From Myxococcus sp. RHSTA-1-4 (lineage in GTDB: Bacteria > Myxococcota > Myxococcia > Myxococcales > Myxococcaceae): a stretch of DNA of 64,000 nucleotides. This document shows positions 54,259 to 62,823 of this stretch, piece by piece. Location of the stretch: the NCBI RefSeq assembly GCF_020037125.1, contig NZ_JAIQDG010000017.1, positions 1 to 64,000 on the forward strand, in the 5' to 3' direction. Position 1 is the first letter of the stretch; each line of letters starts with the position of its first letter. The notes beneath the pieces are model-generated. The model ran no database searches and had not been told where the DNA came from. It saw only the letters and a list, made by a program, of their open reading frames with translations. The position numbers and the translations under genes were made by a program.

Positions 54259-54970
54259 GCGGGCCCCTCCGCGCGCCACGCCGGAAGGGCAACGCCAGCA
54301 GCGTGAAGAGGCCGAGCGCCACGCCCTCGCCGGCGAGGAGGTAGAAGGGCCAGGGGCCGAACCAGTCGAGCGGCGTGGGCGCGAGCGGCTTCGCGCACAG
54401 GTAGAGGAAGTTGGTGCCGAAGGCCACGTTCACCACGCCCACCGCCGCCGCGTAGACGTTGAGCCCGAGCAGGGCCCGCCACACCGCGCCGGGCCGGGGG
54501 CCGTACCCCAGCCCCACCACCAGCAACAGCGCCGCCACCACCACCGCGCCGTGCAGCGCGAAGTAGGAGAGGAAATGCAGGTGGGGGAAGTCTTCTCCCA
54601 GGTCGGGGGTGAGCAGCGCGAGGGTGGTGCCGGCGCAGGCCCAGAAATAGAGAAGCTCGATGATGAGCCTGTGTCGCGTGAGGAGCGCCCAGACTCCCAG
54701 CACGATGGCCGCGTCGCAGAGGTGCAGGGGCGCGAGGTAGGCCCACGGTGTGCCGGCGTGGTGCTCGATGAAGAGGACCGCCACCGCGAGCACCGCGAGC
54801 ACCAGGGCCAGCCCGAGCCGAACCGGCGTCGCGGTGGCCGGATGCCGGCGCACGAGCCACACGATGCCCACGGCGGCAAGCGCGAGGGCGAGCAGCGCGG
54901 CGAGATGGGCCGGGCCGAAGAGGGCGAAGGGCCGCACCGCGGGCATTCCGAGGAGCGGTGTCACGGCCAT
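54173..54970 (-). CDS. TIGR02206-family integral membrane protein (YwaF-like)
   Basis: The product is 265 residues with about seven membrane helices (for example AHLAALLALALAAVGIVWLV and ALVLAVLAVAVLFI). Family features are FALFGPAHLAAL at the start, PLHLCDAAIVLG and FGTNFLYLCAKP near the end. Function unknown. The last 35 residues are basic and lie opposite the small lipoprotein gene. ATG 54970 is chosen for the helix boundary; the preceding small gene ends inside this start (10-base overlap). Confidence 0.88.
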   Translation of the reverse strand: MAVTPLLGMPAVRPFALFGPAHLAALLALALAAVGIVWLVRRHPATATPVRLGLALVLAVLAVAVLFIEHHAGTPWAYLAPLHLCDAAIVLGVWALLTRHRLIIELLYFWACAGTTLALLTPDLGEDFPHLHFLSYFALHGAVVVAALLLVVGLGYGPRPGAVWRALLGLNVYAAAVGVVNVAFGTNFLYLCAKPLAPTPLDWFGPWPFYLLAGEGVALGLFTLLALPFRRGARRGPLRDTSAGRRTNPPGSSPSRSSAPRARPR

Positions 54971-55182
54971 GGCGGCTCGATTCGGTTGCGGGCTGGCGGT
55001 GCGCGCCGCCTCCTCGCACCGGGTCGCGGGTAGACGTGCTCGGAGGCGGAGTACTTGCTCGCGACCACGGGGGGGCCGGTGCGGCGGGACAGCCCGGCCG
55101 TGCCCTGGTTGGGGTCCTCCGGGTGGTGCGCAACGTAGGCCGGAGAGGCGAGGCCGGGTGTCTGCGGGGCCTGGATGCACAT
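54961..55182 (-). CDS. Small hypothetical protein, 73 residues
   Basis: ATG 55182 follows GAGGGATACCGCC. The codons are almost all G/C-ending over the first 50 positions, as in real genes here, and the stop overlaps the start of the TIGR02206 gene by 10 bases, suggesting coupling. The sequence (MCIQAPQTPGLASPAYVAHH..., then ASKYSASEHVYPRP) has no hydrophobic segment and no family I know. Confidence 0.5.
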   Translation of the reverse strand: MCIQAPQTPGLASPAYVAHHPEDPNQGTAGLSRRTGPPVVASKYSASEHVYPRPGARRRRAPPARNRIEPPWP

Positions 55183-55300
55183 GGCGGTATCCCTCTTCGG
55201 GAAATGCTGGAGCCCCGATGGGAGTGCATCACCCGGCGGGCGGAGTGGCTCGCGTCCGGGAGGCCGCTCTGAGAGCGAGGGTGCGAGCCCCGTCCATCCG

Positions 55301-55966
55301 TCAGCGCTTCGCTCTCCGGGCCTTGCGTCCCGTGGCGCTCCCCAGCATGCGCAACGCCAGCTCTGCATGTGCGTCGGCGAGGGTGTCGAGGTCCAGTGCT
55401 CCTCCTGGCTCGTACCAGTACGGAAGGCGCACTCCCATCGCGGCAATCGCGCGCGCGGTGACGAGAGGATGCGGAGGCGCGAAGCGTCCCTTCGCGACAC
55501 CGCGCTCGATGACCTCCATGAGCAGCGCCGCCGACTGCTCACGCAGCGCCAGCGCCGGCGCGGCCATCTCCGGTGTCAGCGCGTAGAACTCCTCGTTCAC
55601 CACCAGGGCCAGTTGTGGGTGCTCCGCGTGGGCACGGGTGTGGGCCCGGACGAGCGCCCGCACCTGCTCGGCCGGCTCGGTGCCCGCGTCCAGTAGCGCC
55701 GCGCGGAGTGCCTCGTGGTGGGCCTCATGCCCGATGCGCACCAGCTCCGCGAGCACGTGGTCCTTGGAGGGGAAGTGCGCGTACAGCGCGCTCGGCCGGA
55801 GCTCGAGGACGGCGGCCAGGTCTCGAATCGACGTGTCGTGAAAGCCCCGGCTCGCGAAGAGCTCCAGGGCCGTCTCCAGGATGCGCCGGCGCGTGCCGTG
55901 GGGACCCGCGGAAGGGGGGAGGCTCGTGGGCTGGGCTCGCAGTCGCGAGCGGGGAGGGGAAGTCAT
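55301..55966 (-). CDS. TetR-family transcriptional regulator
   Basis: The product is 221 residues. The helix-turn-helix (about 25-70) has TRRRILETALELFASRGFHDTSIRDLA and SALYAHFPSKDHVLAEL. The C-terminal ligand-binding part (about 80-205) is helical. A perfect 14-bp palindrome lies 15 bases upstream of its start, between it and the divergent hydrolase gene. It probably represses itself and that hydrolase; the ligand is unknown but may be an ester or acyl compound. Confidence 0.93.
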   Translation of the reverse strand: MTSPPRSRLRAQPTSLPPSAGPHGTRRRILETALELFASRGFHDTSIRDLAAVLELRPSALYAHFPSKDHVLAELVRIGHEAHHEALRAALLDAGTEPAEQVRALVRAHTRAHAEHPQLALVVNEEFYALTPEMAAPALALREQSAALLMEVIERGVAKGRFAPPHPLVTARAIAAMGVRLPYWYEPGGALDLDTLADAHAELALRMLGSATGRKARRAKR

Positions 55967-55980
55967 GAAGAACCTTGAAA

Positions 55981-55994
55981 AACGAACGTTCGTT
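55981..55994. promoter_or_regulatory. TetR-type operator palindrome
   Basis: AACGAACGTTCGTT is a perfect 14-bp palindrome in the divergent region between the TetR and hydrolase genes. A/T-rich flanks stand out in this genome. The position and shape are typical of TetR self-binding sites; binding is inferred. Confidence 0.6.
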
Positions 55995-56046
55995 CAGCTA
56001 GACCTACCGCGACTCGAAGTCCCTTCTACTCGAACACGTGAATGGC

Positions 56047-56057
56047 CGTTCGTTCAG
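56047..56057 (+). promoter_or_regulatory. Second operator half-site
   Basis: CGTTCGTTCAG repeats exactly the right half and flank of the palindrome, 60 bases downstream and 27 bases before the hydrolase start. It may be an auxiliary TetR site on the hydrolase promoter. Confidence 0.4.
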
Positions 56058-56084
56058 CCGGCGGCCGGAATCTGGAGACCGGGC

Positions 56085-56900
56085 ATGCCCATGCTTCCGC
56101 TTGATGGGGTCTCCCTCCACTGCGACACGGCGGGCGACGGGACGCCGGTGCTGCTCCTCCATGGCCTGGGCTCCTCCGGGAGGGACTGGGAGTTCGTGAC
56201 GCCCCGGCTCGCGGCGCATCACCGGGTCCTCGTCCCGGACGCGCGGGGGCATGGGCGGAGCGAGACGCCGCCGGGGCCGTATGGTGTGCCGCTCTTCAGC
56301 CGGGACATCGCCGCACTGTGCGACGCGCTGGGCCTCGAGCAGGTGCACGTGGTGGGGCTGTCGATGGGCGGGATGATGGGCTTCCAGCTCGCGGTGGACC
56401 GGCCGGACCTGGTGCGCAGCCTCGTCGTCGTCAACAGCGGGCCGGAGCTGAAGGCCCGGACGCTGCGCCGCAAGCTCGCCTTCGCGACGCGGCTGCTGGT
56501 GCTGCGGTTCCTCGGCCCCATGGGCATGGCGAAGATGCTCGCGCCACGGCTCTTCCCCAAGCCGGAGCAGGCGGACCTGCGGCAGCGCGTGCTGGACACC
56601 TTCGGCCACAACGACCCGGATGCGTACCTGCGGGCGACGCGCGGGCTCCTCGGCTGGAGCGTGCTGGAGCGCGTGAAGGACATCTCCTGTCCCGTGCTGG
56701 TGCTCCACTCCGAGCGCGACTACACGACGCTGTCCGAGAAGCAGGCGTACGTCGACCTGCTCCGGGACGCCCGCCTCCAGGTGTTGAGCGACTCCGGACA
56801 CGCCGCGCCGCTCGACCAGCCCGAGCGGCTCGCCGAGGCGGTGGAGGCCTTTCTCCGCGAAGTCGAAGGCAGGTCCCAGGCCATGCAGGCCCTGGGCTGA
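56085..56900 (+). CDS. Alpha/beta hydrolase under TetR control
   Basis: The product is 271 residues; ATG 56085 follows GGAG at 7 bases. The fold has the oxyanion region LLHGLGSSGRDW, nucleophile elbow GLSMGG, acid in HSERDYTTL and His in SDSGHAAPLDQP. No signal peptide. The pattern is that of 3-oxoadipate enol-lactonase-like or similar esterases. Divergent from the TetR gene with the operator between them. Confidence 0.9.
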   Translation: MPMLPLDGVSLHCDTAGDGTPVLLLHGLGSSGRDWEFVTPRLAAHHRVLVPDARGHGRSETPPGPYGVPLFSRDIAALCDALGLEQVHVVGLSMGGMMGFQLAVDRPDLVRSLVVVNSGPELKARTLRRKLAFATRLLVLRFLGPMGMAKMLAPRLFPKPEQADLRQRVLDTFGHNDPDAYLRATRGLLGWSVLERVKDISCPVLVLHSERDYTTLSEKQAYVDLLRDARLQVLSDSGHAAPLDQPERLAEAVEAFLREVEGRSQAMQALG

Positions 56901-56934
56901 GCAGTCCGGACTTCCCCCCGAAGGAGGCAGGCCC

Positions 56935-57924
56935 ATGTCGATGAGTCGGAGTGTTGGCGCGCTCGTGCGGATGCTGCTCGTGTCTCTCGCGCTCCTCACG
57001 GGAGCACCGGCCGAGGCCGGCTCCTGGGTGTATGGCTACCATGGAGGCCGGGGCTTCCAGCTCTGGGTCCCCGAGGGCTATCAGCCAGCCACGCCGCTCC
57101 CGCTGGTGGTGGCGCTGCACGGCTGCCTCCAGAACCCGGACCAGTTCGCCGGCCTCACGCGGCTGAACGTGAAGGCGGACGCGGAGCGGTTCCTGGTGCT
57201 CTACCCAAACCAGGCGATGTTCGCCAACCCCACGCAGTGCTGGAACTTCATGCTCGGAAGCAACCAGGAGCGCGGCACGGGCGAGCCCGCGCTGATGGTG
57301 GGCATGGTGGACCTGGTGAAGCAGCACTACGCGGTGGACGCGCGCCGCGTCTACGTCGGCGGAGTCTCCGCGGGGGCCGTCATGGCGGGCACGCTGCTCG
57401 CCTGTTACTCGGACGTCTTCGCCGCCGGCATGGTGGGCGCGGGGGCGATGTACAAGGCGGCCACCACCATTTCCGGTACTGCCTGGGCCATGGAGTTCGG
57501 CAGCATCTACCACCCGGATGACCGGGGCCGGGACGCGTGGACGTGCTCTGGCCGGCCGGGCCGGACGGTGCCGGTGCTCGTCATGCACGGCACCGAGGAC
57601 GACGTCGTCAATCCGGTCAACGGCTGGCAGGCGGTGCGGCAGTTCCTGCAGACCAGTGACTACGGTGATGACGGCATGAACAACGACAGCGTGCGCTACG
57701 TGGCGACGCGGACGGAGAACGCCAGCGTGCCCGGAGGCCGGACCTACACCGTGACGGACTACGTCTACGGCGGCGAGCTGCTGGCAAGGCACTACGAGCT
57801 CCACGGCATGGGCCACGCGTGGCCGGGAGGAGACGCCCGCTACCCGTTCGCGGATGCCCTCGGCCCGGACGCCACTGCCTTCATGTGGGACTTCTTCCGG
57901 CAGCACGCGTTGGATGCGCCGTAG
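56935..57924 (+). CDS. Exported PHB-depolymerase-family esterase
   Basis: The product is 329 residues with a signal peptide ending APAEAG (about 29). It belongs to the LpqC/PHB depolymerase esterase group: PLVVALHGCLQNPDQF (oxyanion region), GGVSAGAVMAGTL (nucleophile Ser), HGTEDDVVNP (Asp) and GMGHAWPGG (His). Such enzymes cut short-chain polyhydroxyalkanoates or feruloyl/acetyl esters outside the cell. GAAGGAGGCAGGCCC precedes the ATG. Confidence 0.92.
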   Translation: MSMSRSVGALVRMLLVSLALLTGAPAEAGSWVYGYHGGRGFQLWVPEGYQPATPLPLVVALHGCLQNPDQFAGLTRLNVKADAERFLVLYPNQAMFANPTQCWNFMLGSNQERGTGEPALMVGMVDLVKQHYAVDARRVYVGGVSAGAVMAGTLLACYSDVFAAGMVGAGAMYKAATTISGTAWAMEFGSIYHPDDRGRDAWTCSGRPGRTVPVLVMHGTEDDVVNPVNGWQAVRQFLQTSDYGDDGMNNDSVRYVATRTENASVPGGRTYTVTDYVYGGELLARHYELHGMGHAWPGGDARYPFADALGPDATAFMWDFFRQHALDAP

Positions 57925-58067
57925 CTGATGCTCCTTGCTCCCAGGCCCGGGGCCGCGAGGAGGGAGGTCCGCTGAAGCGTGGGTGGGGCGGAGGCGTGAG
58001 GCTCCCACCGGAGTGTTGCTCCCATCGAAATTCGGCGGGAGGCATCCACTCATGGTGAAATGCAGCC

Positions 58068-59981
58068 ATGCGCTCCGTCTCCGTCAAAGACCTCCACTCA
58101 CGCGGTCCATCCCGAGGCAAGGCGGTGAGGTGTCTCATCGCGCTGGGGACGTTGCTGTCCCTGGTGGCCTGCAGTGAGGGGGGCTCGCCACCGGCCGGGC
58201 CGGAAACCCCGCTGCCACCGGCTCCTCCGGGGGGCCCCGTCCCCGAGGCCGTCGCGTATCCGGAGTCGCTGCTGTGTCCCGAGCCCCCGGGGACGGACCC
58301 GCGGTGCGGCACGCCCTACGTGGCGGCCAACGCGCTCTCCGAAGCGGAGCTGGCGGCGCGTTACTCGGCGGGGCTCGAGGCCTGGCGCTACGAGGGCACC
58401 CGGGGCGCGTGTGCCGGTTGCCACAGCCCGGACGGCATCGAGCTGGCGCGCGTGGGCTACACGGACGCGGACCTCCGCCGCCGCGCGCGCACGCACGTGG
58501 ACGAGGGCCGGGTCAACGCCATCGTCGGGCTGGTCCACGTGCTGCGCCAGCGGCATGGGATGACGCGCCTGCTGCATCCGGCGCGCTTCCGTCCGCTCCA
58601 GCCCGCCTACGAGCCCTTCCCCACCCGGACTCCCGGACTGCCCGTCCACGACTCCGCCGCGCAGAGCGAGCGAGACGCGGCCTTCATGGACCACCTCGTC
58701 AATGACCGGAAGCTGCTGTGGGCCACCGGGCGCGTCGACTCGCTGGCCAGGGCGCGGCAGGCCTATGACGAGCTGCTCGCCATCGACCTGCGCCACCTGC
58801 GAATGGGGCTGCCGTTCGACCACCTCGCCGAGGACGGCTTCCACGGCGACGAGCACCGCTCCGTCTTCGAGTGGTTCCCCGACCTGGCGTCGAGCCCTCG
58901 CGCCGCCGCGCGCGCCGAGTGGTACCAGCGCGTGGACGCCTACCTGGCCAACCCGACCGACGCGAACCTCTGGGGCTACTATGACGCCGCGCCCGGGATG
59001 ACGGAGTGCAATCCGGACCTGGGCGGCGCGCGGCTGGAGGACTACCCGCGGGCGTGCGAGTGGATGCGGCTGAAGTACCGCTCGCTCCAGGTGTTCCAGC
59101 ACATGCTGCGGCACGGCACCCACCGCTACCCGGACTTCCTGGTGGACGTGAGCGCCGGCGGCGGGACGCCGCACATCTCGGACCACCTGGAGAAGGTCAT
59201 CGCCCGCAACCCCATCTGGGAGACGGGGGACCATCTGCGCATCCAGCCCCTGGCGCGTCCCGCGCAGACGGCCTGCAACACCACCAACCACCCCTGCACG
59301 CTGCTGCCGCCCATCATCGACCAGACCATCCACGACACGCCGACGTATACCGAGGCCCGCATCAAGCAGAGCGAGGTCTTCCAGCAGACGTGGTTCGTGA
59401 TGTCGTTCCTGAGGGACCCGGCGCTCCTGTACGAGGGCGACAGCTTCGCCACCTTCATCGGGGACTACCTGGAGTCGGTGCTGCTGCCCTACTACGACGT
59501 CCACCACGCCTTCATCGTCGCGAAGATGGCGGTGGAGAAGTCCGCGGCGCGGGGATGGATGGATGCGCCGGGCTTCCGGGCCGGGACGGGGAAGCTGGCG
59601 AGCGTGCGCACCTTCAGCTTCAAGCAACTGCGAGACAACTTCAGCCCGCCGCCCGGGAACGACCGCCGGCGTCCGGTCCACGACCGGATGTTCGCGAACT
59701 TCGCCCGCATGTTCATCTACCTCGTCGAGGAGGACCTGAAGCAGACGGGGGAAATCTTCGACCGCACCGAGGTTCTCTACGCGGTCCGCTTCATGCGGAC
59801 GTGGCTTGCGACGCTGGAGGGCGCGGAGGACGCGGACATCAACGCGCGGGTGCGCTCCATCGAGACGCTGGCCGTGTCCGCGCGGGAGCTGCGCACCGAC
59901 GCCAACCGGAATGAGAATCCCGGCACGGGCCTGCAGCCCAACAACCGCTGGGCGGAGTTCGCCGCGCCCTATGGTGGCTGA
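58068..59981 (+). CDS. Large lipoprotein with a c-type heme motif
   Basis: The product is 637 residues. The N-terminus has a lipobox (LSLVAC, Cys at about 35). One heme-binding site, CAGCH (115-119), follows in a short cytochrome-c-like segment GACAGCHSPDGIEL. The remaining 500 residues are helical and unassigned (for example FDHLAEDGFHGDEHRSVFEW, and ARIKQSEVFQQTWFVMSFL). It may carry electrons or act as an oxidase outside the cytoplasm. No other cytochrome gene adjoins it. Confidence 0.75.
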   Translation: MRSVSVKDLHSRGPSRGKAVRCLIALGTLLSLVACSEGGSPPAGPETPLPPAPPGGPVPEAVAYPESLLCPEPPGTDPRCGTPYVAANALSEAELAARYSAGLEAWRYEGTRGACAGCHSPDGIELARVGYTDADLRRRARTHVDEGRVNAIVGLVHVLRQRHGMTRLLHPARFRPLQPAYEPFPTRTPGLPVHDSAAQSERDAAFMDHLVNDRKLLWATGRVDSLARARQAYDELLAIDLRHLRMGLPFDHLAEDGFHGDEHRSVFEWFPDLASSPRAAARAEWYQRVDAYLANPTDANLWGYYDAAPGMTECNPDLGGARLEDYPRACEWMRLKYRSLQVFQHMLRHGTHRYPDFLVDVSAGGGTPHISDHLEKVIARNPIWETGDHLRIQPLARPAQTACNTTNHPCTLLPPIIDQTIHDTPTYTEARIKQSEVFQQTWFVMSFLRDPALLYEGDSFATFIGDYLESVLLPYYDVHHAFIVAKMAVEKSAARGWMDAPGFRAGTGKLASVRTFSFKQLRDNFSPPPGNDRRRPVHDRMFANFARMFIYLVEEDLKQTGEIFDRTEVLYAVRFMRTWLATLEGAEDADINARVRSIETLAVSARELRTDANRNENPGTGLQPNNRWAEFAAPYGG

Positions 59982-60024
59982 GGTGGGGAGTCCGGCTCCG
60001 CCGCAGAGGTGCTAGAAATTGGCC

Positions 60025-61518
60025 ATGACGTCCCCGTCCCTGCAGCTCCTCGGAGGCGCTCGCTTCCATGGCCCGCATGGCACCGTCGAGCTCGAGGGCA
60101 AGCAGGCCGCCCTGCTGGCACTGCTCGCCCTCGACGGCCCCAGCCCCCGTGGCCGCGTGGCCGGGCTGCTCTGGGGCGACTCGCCCGAGTCCGTGGCGCG
60201 CAACAACCTCTCGCAGACGCTGCGGCGCATCCACAAGGCCTGCGGCCACGAGCTGGTGGTGGGCACGAAGCAACTGTCCCTCGACGACAGCCTGCGTGTG
60301 GACGTGCGTGAGCTGCTGGACCCCGGGACGCCGCCGGAGCGCGCCAGCGCCCTCGCGCTCGCGGGCGAGCTGCTGGGCCACCTGCGGTTCGACGCGGAGA
60401 ACGAGCTGGACGACTGGCTGCGCGCCGAGCGCGAGCGGCTCTCCCTGCGCCAGGGGCCCACGCTGCTGCGCGAGGCGGCGCGCAAGGAGGCGCAGGGCGA
60501 CCTCCCCGAGGCGCTCGAGCTGGTGAGCCGTCAGCTCGCGCTCAACCCGCTCTCCGAGGAGGCCTGCCGCCGCGCGATGCGGCTGCACTTCGCGCTGGGG
60601 GACCGGGGCGCGGCCCTGGCCACCTTCGAGCGCTGCCGGGCGCGGCTGGAGGAGGAGCTGGGGGTGGCGCCCGTGCCGGAGACGGCGCGGCTCGCGCGTG
60701 AGCTCGCCCAGGCCACGCCGCCGCCGCGCGCCACTCCCGCGCGTCCGGCCCTGCCGCTGTCGCTGCTGCACCCGCCGGCGCTGGTGGGCCGCGAGCGCGA
60801 GTGGGCCCGGATGGAGGAGGAATGGGCCGCGGGCAAGGTGCTCATCCTCTCGGGGCCGGCGGGCGTGGGAAAGACGCGGCTGATGCAGGAGTTCCTCGGC
60901 ACCCACGCGCGCACGGTGTTCATCTCGGGCCGGCCGGGTGACAAGCTGGTGCCCTTCGCCACCTTCACCCGCACCTACGAGAAGCTCTCGCAGGTGCTGG
61001 GCGAGGGGAGCGTGCCCGCCTGGGCCGAGCGTGAGCTGGCGCGTGTCATCCCCGGCCTGGGCCGCCCGGCGCCCGCGGTGGCGGACTTCGACAAGCTGCG
61101 CCTCTTCCAGGCGAAGGTGGAGGTGTTCCGCGCCGCCATGGCCCACGGCTTCGGCGCCGTGGGCTACGACGACCTGCAACTGGTGGACGGCGCCAGCATG
61201 GAGGCGGGCATCTTCATCCTCTCGCACCTGCAGCAGGAGCCGGGGGCCTCGATGCGCGCCGTCGCCTGCTACCGCACGGGGGAACTGCCGCCCGAGGTGC
61301 TCGCCTGGTTCGACCAGGCGGTGGCGGCGAACCTGGCGGCGCACATCGTGCTGGAGCCGCTCGCCACCCGGGACATCGAGGCGCTGCTCGCCTCGCTCGA
61401 CGTGCCGGGGGCGCGCACGCTCGCGCCGGAGCTCGCGCGCGGCGCGGGTGGCAACCCCGCCGAGGCGCTCGCGCGGCTGCGCGGCCGCTGGGCGGAGGTG
61501 GGCACGACCCGGCCCTGA
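60025..61518 (+). CDS. SARP/BTAD-type regulator with ATPase domain
   Basis: The product is 497 residues from ATG 60025 (a TTG two codons earlier is closer to GAGG and also possible). The winged-helix region (about 5-95: LLGGARFHG, LLALLALDG, LLWGDSPESVARNNLSQTL) is followed by a BTAD tetratricopeptide-like domain (about 100-235). An AAA/NB-ARC-like ATPase follows, with Walker A GPAGVGKTR (about 278-286). It is AfsR-like but lacks the C-terminal TPR sensor. It probably activates genes in response to nucleotide state or an unknown signal; targets may include the hydrolase 60 bases downstream. Confidence 0.88.
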   Translation: MTSPSLQLLGGARFHGPHGTVELEGKQAALLALLALDGPSPRGRVAGLLWGDSPESVARNNLSQTLRRIHKACGHELVVGTKQLSLDDSLRVDVRELLDPGTPPERASALALAGELLGHLRFDAENELDDWLRAERERLSLRQGPTLLREAARKEAQGDLPEALELVSRQLALNPLSEEACRRAMRLHFALGDRGAALATFERCRARLEEELGVAPVPETARLARELAQATPPPRATPARPALPLSLLHPPALVGREREWARMEEEWAAGKVLILSGPAGVGKTRLMQEFLGTHARTVFISGRPGDKLVPFATFTRTYEKLSQVLGEGSVPAWAERELARVIPGLGRPAPAVADFDKLRLFQAKVEVFRAAMAHGFGAVGYDDLQLVDGASMEAGIFILSHLQQEPGASMRAVACYRTGELPPEVLAWFDQAVAANLAAHIVLEPLATRDIEALLASLDVPGARTLAPELARGAGGNPAEALARLRGRWAEVGTTRP

Positions 61519-61578
61519 GTCCCGCGCTCCCGGCCCCTGTCATGCTGGTGTCACGGAGGGCGTGGCACAGGTGCGAGC

Positions 61579-62508
61579 ATGACCCGCCTCCTCAGACCCG
61601 CCTTCTCGGCCCTCGTCCTCGTCGTGGGCCTCTTCGCCGTGGCCTGGCACCTGTGGCCGCAGCGCGTCGTGGAGTCTCTCGTCTCGTTCAACCGGCGCCT
61701 CTCCGGCCTCTCGCCGCGCTCGGTACAGGTGGGCACGCACACACTGCACTACCTCGAGGGCGGTAAGGGCGAGACGGTGCTGCTGCTGCACGGGCTGTTC
61801 GCGGACAAGGACCACTGGACGGAGTTCTCCCGGCGGCTCACCCCGCGCTTTCGCGTGCTCGCGCTGGACCTGCCGGGCTTCGGTGACAGCACGCGCCTGG
61901 CGGACGAGAGCTACGCCTATGACGCCCAGGTGGAGCGCCTGCATGCCTTCACGCTCGCGCTGGGACTCACGCGCTTCCACATCGCCGGAAACTCCATGGG
62001 CGGCGCGCTCGCGGCGCTCTACGCCGCGCGCTACCCGGAGCGCGTGCTGAGCCTCGGCTTCATCGGCGCGCCGCACGGCCTGCGCGCGCTCGTGCCCAGC
62101 CCGGTGGAGGAGGAGATTGCGCGGGGCCTGATGCCGCTCGTCGTCACCTCGCGCGACGAGTTCGAGCGGCTGGTGGACCGGATGTTCGTCCAGCGTCCCT
62201 TCCTGCCGGGGCCGCTGCTGGACGTGCTCGCCCGGCGCGCACTGAAGGACGTGCCGGGCAGCGTGCGCATGTGGCACGCGCACCGCGTGCAAGGGAACGT
62301 GCTGGAGTCGCTGCTGCCGCGGCTCACCGTGCGCTCCTTCTCGCTATGGGGAGAGGGGGACCAGGTGTTCCACATCTCGGGCGCGGCACGCCTGTGGGCC
62401 CTGCCCGGACACGAGGGGCACGTGCTGGTCGGCGTGGGCCACCTGCCGATGATGGAGCGGCCGGCCGAGACTGGCGCGCTCTATCGCGACTTCCTCCTCG
62501 GGGACTGA
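61579..62508 (+). CDS. Alpha/beta hydrolase with N-terminal membrane segment
   Basis: The product is 309 residues. A hydrophobic helix at about 8-25 (FSALVLVVGLFAVAWHLW) anchors it; the hydrolase fold follows with LLHGLFADKDHW, elbow GNSMGG, acid in WGEGDQVF and His in GVGHLPMMERP. It resembles lipases/esterases of the MhpC type. Substrate unknown. Its start lies 60 bases after the BTAD regulator stop. Confidence 0.9.
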   Translation: MTRLLRPAFSALVLVVGLFAVAWHLWPQRVVESLVSFNRRLSGLSPRSVQVGTHTLHYLEGGKGETVLLLHGLFADKDHWTEFSRRLTPRFRVLALDLPGFGDSTRLADESYAYDAQVERLHAFTLALGLTRFHIAGNSMGGALAALYAARYPERVLSLGFIGAPHGLRALVPSPVEEEIARGLMPLVVTSRDEFERLVDRMFVQRPFLPGPLLDVLARRALKDVPGSVRMWHAHRVQGNVLESLLPRLTVRSFSLWGEGDQVFHISGAARLWALPGHEGHVLVGVGHLPMMERPAETGALYRDFLLGD

Positions 62509-62823
62509 CGCGGAGAAGGCGGTGTCGCGGAGGGCTGGCTTCGTACCACGGGCCTGGAGGAGGGGGTTCCCCTCCGGGCCCGCGGTGTTCCAGGTGCCTC
62601 GGGGTGGTGGCGGCGAAATCCGGGTCGTCGGCGTGTGTCAGGGGGCCATTCTCTGGGGGACTCCATCACCAGGACTCCAGGGGCCGAGTCCATGCCCGGC
62701 GCGGGAGGGCGGCACCGGGGGCAGGGGTGCCCGCCCGTCCAGGTCTCCTCAGCTGGGACATAGCTTTCGGGTACCGCCCCGAGCCGGGAGTCGAGGGGCG
62801 CCGCCATGACGCTGGAGGGACAC
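62509..62823. other. Intergenic region of about 315 bp
   Basis: No gene is supported on either strand; the frames present have no ribosome site and poor codon use. It contains the stem-loop at 62559-62575 and the ribosome site of the monooxygenase gene. Confidence 0.5.
62559..62575. terminator. Perfect 7-bp hairpin behind the hydrolase gene
   Basis: GGAGGGG and CCCCTCC flank a three-base loop about 50 bases after the hydrolase stop; GGCC outer arms could extend it. No T-run follows, so termination is inferred only. Confidence 0.4.
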
